64,000 nt of DNA, taken from NCBI GenBank assembly GCA_023150375.1, contig JAKLLA010000009.1:62001-126000 (forward strand), written 5' to 3'. The notes below the pieces were generated by a model. That model saw only the letters and a program-made list of their open reading frames with translations, did not search any database and was not told where the DNA came from. Shown here piece after piece: positions 9,026 to 17,921 of this stretch. The position numbers and the translations under genes are program-made. Source of the stretch: Burkholderiaceae bacterium. GTDB taxonomy: Bacteria > Pseudomonadota > Gammaproteobacteria > Burkholderiales > Burkholderiaceae_C. Numbering within the stretch: position 1 is the first letter of the stretch; each line of letters begins with the position of its first letter.

Positions 9026-9664
9026 TCAGGTCCCACCCACGAAGGGATTGCTGCGCCGCTCGCGGCCGAAGCTGCTTTCCGGGCCGTGGCCGGGGATGAA
9101 GACCGTGTCGTCGCCCATCGGCCAGAGTCGCTCGGTGATGCTGGCGATCAGCGTGTCGTAGTCGCCGCCGGGGAAGTCGGTGCGGCCGATGCTGCCGGCG
9201 AAGAGCACGTCGCCCACGAAGCAGCGCTTGGCCTCCGGGCTGAAGAAGACCACATGCCCCGGTGTATGGCCCGGCGTGTGGCGCACCCGAACCGTGCTGT
9301 GGCCGAGCTGCAGCGTGTCGCCGTCGTGCAGCCAGCGCGTGGGCGCGAAGGGCTCGGCCGGCGGGAAGCCGAAGTGCACGCTCTGCTGCGGCAGCCCGTC
9401 GATCCAGAACTGGTCACCCGGGTGGGGGCCGATGATCGGCAGGCCCAGCTCGCGCGCCAGGGTGCCGGTGCCGCCGGCGTGGTCGATGTGGGCATGGGTG
9501 AGCCAGATCTGTTCGAGCTTCAGGCCCCGGCGGGCCACTTCGGCCTGGATCTGCGGCAGGTCGCCGCCGGGGTCGATCACGGCAGCGGCCTGGGTTTCGT
9601 CGCACCAGACGATCGAGCAGTTCTGCTGGAAGGCGGTGACGGGAACGGTGTGGTAGCGCAGCAT
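9026..9664 (-). CDS. MBL-fold hydrolase, glyoxalase II-like (YcbL type)
   Basis: The 212-aa product has the metallo-beta-lactamase zinc motif THAHIDHAGG, a second metal His in HTPGHTPGH, a metal Asp in FVGDVLF and a final His in PGHGP, all in the order found in hydroxyacylglutathione hydrolase and YcbL. At this length it lacks the full glyoxalase II C-terminal domain, so it is best called a GloB-like thioester hydrolase. The ATG at 9664 starts the conserved MLRYHTVPVT; the frame runs on to 9841 without family similarity. It is divergent from the hydrogenase operon, and the 202-base gap holds both promoters. Confidence 0.88.
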   Translation of the reverse strand: MLRYHTVPVTAFQQNCSIVWCDETQAAAVIDPGGDLPQIQAEVARRGLKLEQIWLTHAHIDHAGGTGTLARELGLPIIGPHPGDQFWIDGLPQQSVHFGFPPAEPFAPTRWLHDGDTLQLGHSTVRVRHTPGHTPGHVVFFSPEAKRCFVGDVLFAGSIGRTDFPGGDYDTLIASITERLWPMGDDTVFIPGHGPESSFGRERRSNPFVGGT

Positions 9665-9866
9665 GGCAGGCGCGGCGGGCAAGGCCACGAAGTGAACGGG
9701 GAGGTTGCGGGCGATTTTCGCCTGCGCCGGCTTCGCTTCAGAATCGGAGCGCGGCGCCGATATTCCATCGGCTGCCACCCCTCTCGCGCCTCTGTGACCC
9801 GGAGGGCGACCCTTCGTGGCCTTGCCTGACCGCCTCGTCACCTTCCCTCTTCGAGACCCTCACCCC

Positions 9867-10808
9867 ATGGCCACCCTCCTCTGGCTGCAGACCGGTGCCT
9901 GCGGCGGTGAATCGCTGGCGCTGCTGGGCGCCCAGTCCCCCAGCCTCGAGCAGCTGCTCGGCAGCTGGGGCGTCGAGCTGCTCTGGCATCCCTCGCTGTC
10001 GGCGGGCCATGCGCAGCGCTTCGACCGCCTGGTCGACCGCATCCTGGCGGGCGAACAGGCGCTCGACCTCCTCTGCGTCGAGGGCAGCATCGTCACCGCA
10101 CCGCGCGGCACGGGGCTGTTCGACCCCTGGCGCGGCCGCGGCAAGATGGATCTGGTGCGCGACCTGGCCGCGCGTGCCGGCGCGGTGGTGGCCATGGGCA
10201 CCTGCGCCTCCTTCGGCGGGGTGCACGCGGCGCCGCCCAACCCTTCGGACTGCATCGGCCTGCAGTTCGACCATGCCGCGCCGGGCGGGCTGCTGCCGCC
10301 CGAATGGCGGGCCCGCGGCGGCCTGCCGGTGGTGAACGTGGCCGGCTGCCCGGCCCATCCGCATGCGATGACGCAGACCCTGGCGGTGCTGGCGGCCGGA
10401 CTGCCCCTGGAGCTGGACGCGCTGAACCGCCCGGCCTCGCACTTCCGCACCGTGGTGCACCAGGGCTGCACCCGCAACGAGTACCACGAGTACGACATCG
10501 AGGAGTCGCAGCCCGGCGGCAAGGCCTGTCTGTTCTTCAACCTGGGCTGCCAGGGGCCGATGACGCAGGCGGTGTGCAACAGCGACCTGTGGAACGGCGT
10601 GAGCAGCAAGACCCGCGCGGGGGTGCCCTGCTTCGGCTGCACCTCGCCGACCTTTCCGCGCGACGGCGACCTCTTCCGCACCGAGAAGGTCGGCGAGGTG
10701 CCCATCCGCCTGCCGCTGGGCGTGGAGCGGCCGCGCTACATGGCCTACAAGAATCTGGCCCGTGCCGCCGCGCCGCAGCGCGTGCGCGACAAGGACATGG
10801 AACCCTGA
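9867..10808 (+). CDS. [NiFe] hydrogenase small subunit, sensory HupU/HoxB-like
   Basis: The 313-aa product is the iron-sulfur subunit of a group 2 [NiFe] hydrogenase. It has no Tat signal peptide, so it is cytoplasmic, like sensory HupU/HoxB. Cluster ligands by position are: proximal site Cys12, Cys113 (GTCASFGG) and Cys161 (NVAGCPAHP); distal site His198, Cys201, Cys221 and Cys228; medial site Cys237, Cys255 and Cys258 (PCFGC). The fourth proximal ligand is replaced: the usual CGGC reads CGGE, with Glu15. Cyanobacterial HupS has Asn and some group 1 enzymes Asp there, so a non-Cys ligand is not unprecedented. It is the first of four co-directional genes. A GTG at 9816 with GGAGGG upstream is an alternative start giving 330 aa. 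Confidence 0.9.
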   Translation: MATLLWLQTGACGGESLALLGAQSPSLEQLLGSWGVELLWHPSLSAGHAQRFDRLVDRILAGEQALDLLCVEGSIVTAPRGTGLFDPWRGRGKMDLVRDLAARAGAVVAMGTCASFGGVHAAPPNPSDCIGLQFDHAAPGGLLPPEWRARGGLPVVNVAGCPAHPHAMTQTLAVLAAGLPLELDALNRPASHFRTVVHQGCTRNEYHEYDIEESQPGGKACLFFNLGCQGPMTQAVCNSDLWNGVSSKTRAGVPCFGCTSPTFPRDGDLFRTEKVGEVPIRLPLGVERPRYMAYKNLARAAAPQRVRDKDMEP

Positions 10809-10822
10809 CGGGGCAAGGCGCG

Positions 10823-12352
10823 ATGGCACGCATCGAACTGAACGTCGACCTCAACCGGGTCGAGGGCGACCTGTCCATCCAGGTGACGCTGGAGGACGGC
10901 GTGGTCGTCGAGGCCCGCACCGCCGGCACGATGTACCGCGGCTTCGAGCAGATCCTGCTCGGCCGGGCGCCGCGCGACGCCATGGTCATCACGCCGCGGG
11001 TCTGCGGCATCTGCGGCACCGCGCACCTGTACGCGGCGGTGCTGGCCCTCGAGCAGATCTGGGGCACGCCGGTGCCGCCCAACGCGACGCGCATCCGCAA
11101 CCTCTGCCTGATCGCCGAGGGGCTGCAGAACGACCTGCGGCAGACCTTCCTGTTCTTCACGCCGGACTTCTGCCACCCCCGCTATGCCGACGATCCGCTG
11201 GGCGAGGCGATGCGGCAGGCCTTCGAGCCCTTCAAGGGCGAGATCCACCGCGAGACGCTGGCGATGACCCGGCGCGTGCCGGAGATCATCGCCCACTTCG
11301 GCGGCCAGTGGCCGCACTCCTCCTACATGCTGCCCGGCGGCGTGGTGACCCCGCCGGACACGCGCCGCCTGGTGGCCTGCCGGGGCGTGATCGAGGAGCT
11401 GGCGCGCTGGTACGAGCAGCGCGTGGTCGGCGCCGGGCTGGACGAGTGGCTGGCGCTGGATTCGGCCGACGCCTTCTTCGCCTGGCTGGAGCGGCCGGGG
11501 CCGGCCGCCGCGGCGCTCGGGCTGCTGACGCGCTTCCTGCGCGCTCAGGGCCTGCACCGGCTGGGCGCGGGCACACCGCACATGCTGTCCTTCGGCGCCT
11601 GGTGCGACGCCGAGCGCTGGGGCCCGCCCTGGGATGCGCATCACCTGCGCAGCGGCTTCCTCGACGGTGCGACCGGGCAGGTCGAGCCGCTGGATCCGTC
11701 GCGCATCGCCGAGCATGTGCGCCATTCCTGGTTCCGCCCCTACGAGGGCGGGCGGCACCCCTTCGAGGGCGAGACCGTGCCCGACTACCAGCCCGCGAGC
11801 GACCGCTACAGCTGGGCCAAGGCGCCGCGCTACGACGGCCGGGTGGTGCAGACCGGTCCGCTGGCCGAGCTGCTGATCGCCGGCGACGCGCTGCTGCGCG
11901 ACCTGCATGCGCGCGAAGGCGGCGGCGCCTGGCTGCGGCAGTTCGCTCGCGTGCGCCGTATCGCCTACGAGCTGCAGCACGCGCGGCGCCTGCTGGTCGA
12001 GCTGGGCACCCGGCTGCGCGAGCCGCACTTCGAGCCGCCGGCGCCTGGCCGCGAGGTCGACGGCCAGGGCTGCGGGCTGATCATGGCTGCGCGCGGAGCG
12101 CTGGGCCACTGGGTCAGCCTGCGCGACGGCGTGGTGGAGCGCTACCAGATCATCACCCCGACGGCCTGGAACGCCTCGCCGCGCGACAGCGCCGGGGTGC
12201 CGGGGCACTGGGAGTCGAGCCTGGTCGGCCTGCGCGTGGCCGATCCGGAGGATCCGGTCGAGATCGGCCACCTGATCCGCTCGCACGACCCCTGCCTGGT
12301 GTGCACCGTGCACTTCGTCGACAGCGGCCGCCGGCTGGTGGTCGGGGCATGA
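10823..12352 (+). CDS. [NiFe] hydrogenase large subunit, sensory HupV/HoxC-like
   Basis: The 509-aa product holds the NiFe(CN)2CO centre. Both ligand pairs are intact: RVCGICGTAH with Cys61/Cys64 near the N-terminus and DPCLVCTVH with Cys491/Cys494 at the end; RVEGD is near the start. The context and the small subunit point to an H2 sensor. After the final His497 there are 12 more residues beginning FVDSG, the place where standard large subunits carry a peptide removed during nickel insertion. As I recall, the Ralstonia HoxC sensor lacks this extension. The gene starts 14 bases after the small-subunit stop, and the next gene, the matching protease, starts 10 bases after its end. Confidence 0.9.
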   Translation: MARIELNVDLNRVEGDLSIQVTLEDGVVVEARTAGTMYRGFEQILLGRAPRDAMVITPRVCGICGTAHLYAAVLALEQIWGTPVPPNATRIRNLCLIAEGLQNDLRQTFLFFTPDFCHPRYADDPLGEAMRQAFEPFKGEIHRETLAMTRRVPEIIAHFGGQWPHSSYMLPGGVVTPPDTRRLVACRGVIEELARWYEQRVVGAGLDEWLALDSADAFFAWLERPGPAAAALGLLTRFLRAQGLHRLGAGTPHMLSFGAWCDAERWGPPWDAHHLRSGFLDGATGQVEPLDPSRIAEHVRHSWFRPYEGGRHPFEGETVPDYQPASDRYSWAKAPRYDGRVVQTGPLAELLIAGDALLRDLHAREGGGAWLRQFARVRRIAYELQHARRLLVELGTRLREPHFEPPAPGREVDGQGCGLIMAARGALGHWVSLRDGVVERYQIITPTAWNASPRDSAGVPGHWESSLVGLRVADPEDPVEIGHLIRSHDPCLVCTVHFVDSGRRLVVGA

Positions 12353-12362
12353 CGGGGGGCGC

Positions 12363-12839
12363 ATGACGCAGGACGCACGCCGCCTGCTGCTGTGCTTCGG
12401 CAACGAACTGCACGGCGACGACGGCTTCGGCCCGGCGGTGGGGCGTCGGCTCGCCGCGCAGGGGCTGCCGGCCGGCTGGGCGATGCGGCAGATGGACACG
12501 CGAGGCCTGGAGGCCCTGGGGCCGCTGCAGGACTGCGAGGCCGCCATCCTGGTCGATGCGGCGGCGCCGGCCGGGCAGCCCGGCCGGCTGCAGGCCTGCC
12601 GGGCCGACGCGCTGGCCGCCGAGCCGGTGCTGGCCGGGCACGGCATGGGGCTGGGCTATGTGCTGCAGGCGCTCGCGGCGCTGCGCCCGCAGGGCCTGCC
12701 GCGGCTGCGGCTGCTGACGGTGCAGATGGTCGGCCACCGCCCCTTCGACCTGACGCTGTCGCCACCGGTGGCGCGTGCGGTGCCGGCCGCGGTGCGGCGC
12801 CTGCGCCGCTGGATGCAGGAGGATGGCGATGGCCGCTGA
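12363..12839 (+). CDS. Hydrogenase maturation endopeptidase (HupD/HybD/HycI family)
   Basis: The 158-aa product is a full-length member of the family that cuts the C-terminal peptide of [NiFe] large subunits once nickel is inserted. The N-terminal GNELHGDDGFG loop gives acidic residue Asp20. A central LVDAAAP supplies Asp65, and AGHGMGLG supplies His93. These match the three nickel-contact positions known from HybD and HycI. It lies directly behind the large-subunit gene, which encodes a 12-residue tail after its last His, so that subunit is the obvious substrate. Its 3' end overlaps the start of the GGDEF-EAL gene by 11 bases. Confidence 0.88.
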   Translation: MTQDARRLLLCFGNELHGDDGFGPAVGRRLAAQGLPAGWAMRQMDTRGLEALGPLQDCEAAILVDAAAPAGQPGRLQACRADALAAEPVLAGHGMGLGYVLQALAALRPQGLPRLRLLTVQMVGHRPFDLTLSPPVARAVPAAVRRLRRWMQEDGDGR

Positions 12840-15480
12840 CCTCGGCACGGCCGCCACGCCCGCCCCCGAGCTGTCCCCGGCCACCTCCGAAGTAGCCGCG
12901 CTGCGCCTGGAACTCGAGGCGCTGCGCCTGGCCAAGGAGGCGCTGGAGGCCCAGCTGCTGGCCGGCGCCGAGCAGGCCGAATCGATGTTCCTCGCGCTGG
13001 AGCGCCAGCGCAACGCGCTGCGCGATGCGCATGCGCGTGAGCTGTCGCTGGGGGCCTTTGCCCAGCGCATCATGGACACGGTCGGCGGCGTGGTGATCGT
13101 GCTGGACGCCCAGGGACACCTGCGCCAGTGCAACCGCCACTGCCAGACGCGCCTGGCGGCGCTGCCCGAGGGCGGCAGCGTCGACGACCTGCTGCACCCC
13201 GAGGACCGGGCCGCGCTGGCGCAGGCCCTGCCGCCGCTGCCCTGGCCGGTGCATTCCCGGCTGTTCGAGAGCGTGCGGCGGCAGGGGCATTACCGTGCCG
13301 AACACCGCCTGACGATGCGCGACGGCGGCCACCGCTTTCACCTCGTCGAGGCGGCGCTGCTCTACAGCGCCCAGGGCAAGGAGGAGGGCGCGGTGATCAG
13401 CGGCACCGACATCTCCGCGCTCAAGCAGCAGGAGCTGGAGCTGCGCGCCAGCGATCTGCGTTTCAACCAGGCCGAGCGCGTGGCGCGCGCCGGCAGCTGG
13501 GAGCTGGCGCCCGACGGCGAGGCGATGAGCTGGTCCGGCGAGATGCGCCGCCTGCTCGGCCTGGATGCCGCGGTGCCGGCCTCGGCCGACCGCTTCTTCG
13601 CCGCCGTGCATCCGGAGGAGCGTGCCGAGGTGGCCGCGGCCCTGACCGACGCCCTGCGCGCCGGGCGGTCCTGCGACCTGGAGTTCCGGCTCGGCCGTGC
13701 GGGCGGCCCGGTGACCTGGGTGCAGCTGCGCGCCAGCACCCTGCTCGATGCCCAGGGCCGGCCACAGCGCGGCGTCGGCACGCTGCAGGACATCACCGCG
13801 CGCCGCCAGGCCGAGGAGGAGATGCGCCTGGCCGCCAGCGTGTTCGACAACAGCCTGAACGCGATCCTGATCGCCGATGCGCAGGGGCGCATCCGCAAGG
13901 TCAACCGCGCCTTCACCGAGATCACCGGCTACCCCGCCGAGGAGGCGATCGGCCAGACCACCCGGCTGCTCAAGAGCGGCGAGCACGACCCGGCCTTCTA
14001 CGCGTCGTTGTGGGAGACGCTGACGACGCATTCGCGCTGGGAGGGCGAGCTGTGCAATCGGCGCAAGGATGGCCAGCTCATCACGGTGTGGGAGAGCATC
14101 GCCGTGGTGCGCGACCCCGAGGGAGCGGTGGACTTCTACATCGGCATCTTCTCCGACATCTCGGCGCAGAAGGCCGCTGCCGAGCGCATCCACCAGCTGG
14201 CCTACTACGACGTGCTGACCGGCCTGCCCAACCGCGCGCTGCTGCTCGACCGCTGCCAGCATGCGCTGGCGCGGGCCGGCCGCGAAGGTGAGCGCCTGGC
14301 GGTGCTCTTCCTGGATCTGGACCGCTTCAAGCACATCAACGACAGCCTTGGCCATCCGGTGGGCGATGCGCTGCTGCAGGCCGTGGCGGCCCGCCTGACC
14401 CAGGTGCTGCGCGGCAGCGACACCGTGGCGCGCCTGGGCGGTGACGAGTTCGTCGTGCTGCTGGAGGACATCGACAGCCCGGCCAACGCCCAGCTGGTGG
14501 CGCGGCGCATCGTGGAGGCCTTCCAGACGCCCTTCCAGATCGGCGACCTGAGCCTGTCGGTGGGCACCACGGTGGGCGTGAGCCTCTTTCCCGACCACGG
14601 CCGTGACGTCACCAGCCTGTTCAAGTTCGCCGACCTGGCGCTGTACCAGGGCAAGGAGGCCGGCCGGGGCGACTTCCGCGTCTTCGAGAGCCGGCTCGAC
14701 GAGGCCGCCAACCAGCGCATGCGTCTGGAGCGCGACCTGCGCGAAGCGCTGCAGCGCGACGAGCTGCAGCTGCATTACCAGCCGCTGCTGGTGCTGGCCG
14801 ACGGCCGACTCGCCGGGGCCGAGGCGCTGCTGCGCTGGACGCATCCGGAGCTCGGGCCGATCTCGCCGGCACAGTTCATCCCGGTGGCCGAGGACAGCGG
14901 GCTGATCCTGCCGATCGGGGCCTGGGTGCTGATGCAGGCCTGCCGGCAGGCGCGCCAGTGGCTCGACCAGGGCCTGCCGCTGGGCGTGATGGCGGTGAAC
15001 CTGGCGGCGCTGCAGATCCAGCGCGACGACCTGGTCGACAACGTGGCCCAGGCACTGGCTGCCAGCGGCCTGCCGGCGCAGCATCTGGAGCTGGAGATCA
15101 GCGAGTCCTACATCCTGCGCCATGCCGAGCGCGACCTGCGTCAGCTGGCCCGGCTGCGCGAACTGGGCGTGTCGCTGGCGCTGGACGACTTCGGCACCGG
15201 CCAGACCTCGCTGGGGCATCTGCGCCGCCTGCCGGTGGACCGGCTGAAGATCGACCGCGCCTTCATGGCCGACATCCACCGCGACCCGGCCGGCGCCACC
15301 GTGACCCGGGCCATCATCGGCCTGGGCCACGGCCTGGGCCTCACGGTGGTGGCCGAGGGCGTCGAGACCGCCGCCCAGGAGGCCGTCCTGCGCGAGCAGG
15401 GCTGCGACCTGGTGCAGGGCTTCCGCTACAGCCGGCCGCTGCCGGCGCAGGACTTCGAGGCCTTCGTGCGGGGGCGGTGA
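12829..15480 (+). CDS. Soluble triple-PAS GGDEF-EAL protein (c-di-GMP synthase/hydrolase) of the hydrogenase operon
   Basis: The 883-aa product has a coiled coil (about residues 6-60), PAS domains at about 78-200, 210-325 and 337-441, a GGDEF domain (about 450-610) and an EAL domain (about 625-880). No membrane segment is seen. The cyclase motif GGDEF (537-541) and its inhibitory RxxD site (RGSD, 528-531) are intact. So are the phosphodiesterase signatures EALLRW (665-670), DDFGTG and AEGVET. It could make or break cyclic di-GMP. In Ralstonia the H2 sensor HoxBC signals through the PAS domain of kinase HoxJ; here a PAS protein with cyclic di-GMP output occupies that place. ATG 12829 is chosen over 12775 and 12823 because AGGAGG at 12817-12822 lies six bases before it. 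The start overlaps the protease gene by 11 bases. Confidence 0.9.
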   Translation: MAADLGTAATPAPELSPATSEVAALRLELEALRLAKEALEAQLLAGAEQAESMFLALERQRNALRDAHARELSLGAFAQRIMDTVGGVVIVLDAQGHLRQCNRHCQTRLAALPEGGSVDDLLHPEDRAALAQALPPLPWPVHSRLFESVRRQGHYRAEHRLTMRDGGHRFHLVEAALLYSAQGKEEGAVISGTDISALKQQELELRASDLRFNQAERVARAGSWELAPDGEAMSWSGEMRRLLGLDAAVPASADRFFAAVHPEERAEVAAALTDALRAGRSCDLEFRLGRAGGPVTWVQLRASTLLDAQGRPQRGVGTLQDITARRQAEEEMRLAASVFDNSLNAILIADAQGRIRKVNRAFTEITGYPAEEAIGQTTRLLKSGEHDPAFYASLWETLTTHSRWEGELCNRRKDGQLITVWESIAVVRDPEGAVDFYIGIFSDISAQKAAAERIHQLAYYDVLTGLPNRALLLDRCQHALARAGREGERLAVLFLDLDRFKHINDSLGHPVGDALLQAVAARLTQVLRGSDTVARLGGDEFVVLLEDIDSPANAQLVARRIVEAFQTPFQIGDLSLSVGTTVGVSLFPDHGRDVTSLFKFADLALYQGKEAGRGDFRVFESRLDEAANQRMRLERDLREALQRDELQLHYQPLLVLADGRLAGAEALLRWTHPELGPISPAQFIPVAEDSGLILPIGAWVLMQACRQARQWLDQGLPLGVMAVNLAALQIQRDDLVDNVAQALAASGLPAQHLELEISESYILRHAERDLRQLARLRELGVSLALDDFGTGQTSLGHLRRLPVDRLKIDRAFMADIHRDPAGATVTRAIIGLGHGLGLTVVAEGVETAAQEAVLREQGCDLVQGFRYSRPLPAQDFEAFVRGR

Positions 15481-15502
15481 GGCCTTGTCGTGCGTTGGCT
15501 GC

Positions 15503-15529
15503 GGCTCACATCGCCAGGCGATATGAGCC
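15503..15529. repeat. Inverted repeat between convergent genes
   Basis: GGCTCA-c-ATCGCC / GGCGAT-a-TGAGCC forms a 12-bp stem with one mismatch around a single central base. It lies 23 bases after the GGDEF-EAL stop and 40 before the end of convergent metK. It lacks a T-run, so it may be a bidirectional transcript end or a REP-like element. Confidence 0.5.
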
Positions 15530-15568
15530 TACGCCGAAGAACCGATGCCGCGCTGGCGCGCGGGGGGC

Positions 15569-16747
<1,179 letters not shown>

Positions 16748-16853
16748 TTACATACACTCCTGAGGTTGAACACAAGGACTTCGGCGATTCGCCTGGGTCT
16801 TCGGGGGTTCGGTTCGGAGACGGTGGCGAACGCTTTAGCGGTATTTGCTTCAT

Positions 16854-16865
16854 CCTCCCGGGAGG
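16854..16865. promoter_or_regulatory. 12-bp perfect palindrome in the metK / acyltransferase divergent region
   Basis: CCTCCCGGGAGG is a perfect palindrome with an imperfect extension (ATC...GAT) on both sides. It lies about 107 bases upstream of metK and 87 upstream of the acyltransferase. Position suits an operator or RNA hairpin; GC-rich DNA produces such palindromes by chance, so the meaning is open. Confidence 0.3.
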
Positions 16866-16951
16866 GTGGATGCGTGCCGGCAATCCGTGGATCGCTGGCC
16901 CGTCGCCCCGCAAGTTGTTCCTTAACTCGGCGATGGCCGGATTCTAGACCT

Positions 16952-17875
16952 GTGATCTCGACCCTGTTTCGCTCGGCGGCGCGCCTGCCGCTGGGCTTTT
17001 TGCACCGTTTGGGCACTTTGTTGGGCTGGCTGGCCTACTGGGGCTCGCCGACCTATCGACGCCGCCTGCGCGCCAATGTGACCCAGGCCGGGCTGGACTG
17101 GCCTCGCGCGCGCGGCGCGGTGGCCTCGGCCGGGCGCATGCTGGCCGAGCTGCCCTGGCTGTGGTGCCGGCCCCACGACCGGCCGCTGGGCGAGCGGGTG
17201 CGCTGGGACGGCGCCGGGCGGGTGGAGGCGGCGCTGGCCGAGGGGCGCGGGCTGGTCATGCTGACGCCGCACCTGGGCGGCTTCGAGGTGATCGCGCAGG
17301 CCTACGCCGAGCGCTGGGGCGCCCGGCACCCGATGACCGCGATGTACCGGCCGGCGCGCAAGCCCTGGCTGCGCGAGCTGGTGGCGAATTCGCGCAACCG
17401 GCCCGGCCTGCTCACCGCGCCGGCCACGCTGGCCGGGGTGCGGCAGATGATCCGGGCGCTGCGCCAGGGCGGCACCGTGGGCCTGCTGCCCGACCAGGTG
17501 CCGCCGCAGGGCATGGGCGTCTGGGCGCCCTTCTTCGGCCGCGAGGCCTACACGATGACGCTGGCCTCGCGCCTGGTGCAGCAGACCGGCGCGGCCTGGC
17601 TGCTCTTCACGGCCGAGCGACTGGAGGGCGGCCAGGGCTGGTGCATCCGCGTGCGCGAGCCGGCCGAGCCGATGCCCGGCAGCGCCGCCGATCCGGGCGA
17701 CGGCGAGGACGCCGAGGCGCTGGCGCGCCGCGCCGCCACGGTGGTGAACCGGGCGATGGAGACCCTGATCCTGTCGCGCCCGGACCAGTACCTCTGGGGC
17801 TATCACCGGTACAAGAAGCCCCGCAACCCGGAGAATGTGCCGGCCGCCCCGGCGGATCGAGCACGCGCTGGTTGA
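16952..17875 (+). CDS. Lipid A biosynthesis acyltransferase (LpxL/HtrB family), first copy
   Basis: The 307-aa product belongs to the late acyltransferases that add a secondary fatty acid to Kdo2-lipid IVA at the inner membrane. An N-terminal hydrophobic helix with a basic edge, the catalytic motif HLGGFE (HX4D/E) and the later LPDQVPPQGMGVWAPFFG segment are all present. The frame offers no ATG near the conserved beginning; GTG at 16952 gives the usual family N-terminus, although no ribosome site is clear. A second family member follows after 46 bases. Confidence 0.88.
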   Translation: MISTLFRSAARLPLGFLHRLGTLLGWLAYWGSPTYRRRLRANVTQAGLDWPRARGAVASAGRMLAELPWLWCRPHDRPLGERVRWDGAGRVEAALAEGRGLVMLTPHLGGFEVIAQAYAERWGARHPMTAMYRPARKPWLRELVANSRNRPGLLTAPATLAGVRQMIRALRQGGTVGLLPDQVPPQGMGVWAPFFGREAYTMTLASRLVQQTGAAWLLFTAERLEGGQGWCIRVREPAEPMPGSAADPGDGEDAEALARRAATVVNRAMETLILSRPDQYLWGYHRYKKPRNPENVPAAPADRARAG

Positions 17876-17921
17876 CGACCTCCACACCTGACCGACCCAC
17901 ACGGACTTCTGACATCGAACG

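Noticed and set aside
9665-9866. Sigma54 or H2-regulated promoter ahead of the hydrogenase genes
   Set aside because: No convincing TGGCAC-N5-TTGC element or clear operator could be found; only scattered TTGC words are present.
12775-12828. Upstream ATG (12775) and ATG 12823 as starts for the GGDEF-EAL gene
   Set aside because: 12775 lies deep in the protease gene with a Cys/Arg-rich, non-family N-terminus; 12823 leaves no spacing to the AGGAGG at 12817-12822, while 12829 has six bases.
16748-16951. SAM or SAH riboswitch before metK
   Set aside because: None of the conserved cores I know (SAM-I, SAM-II, SAH) can be matched in this leader.
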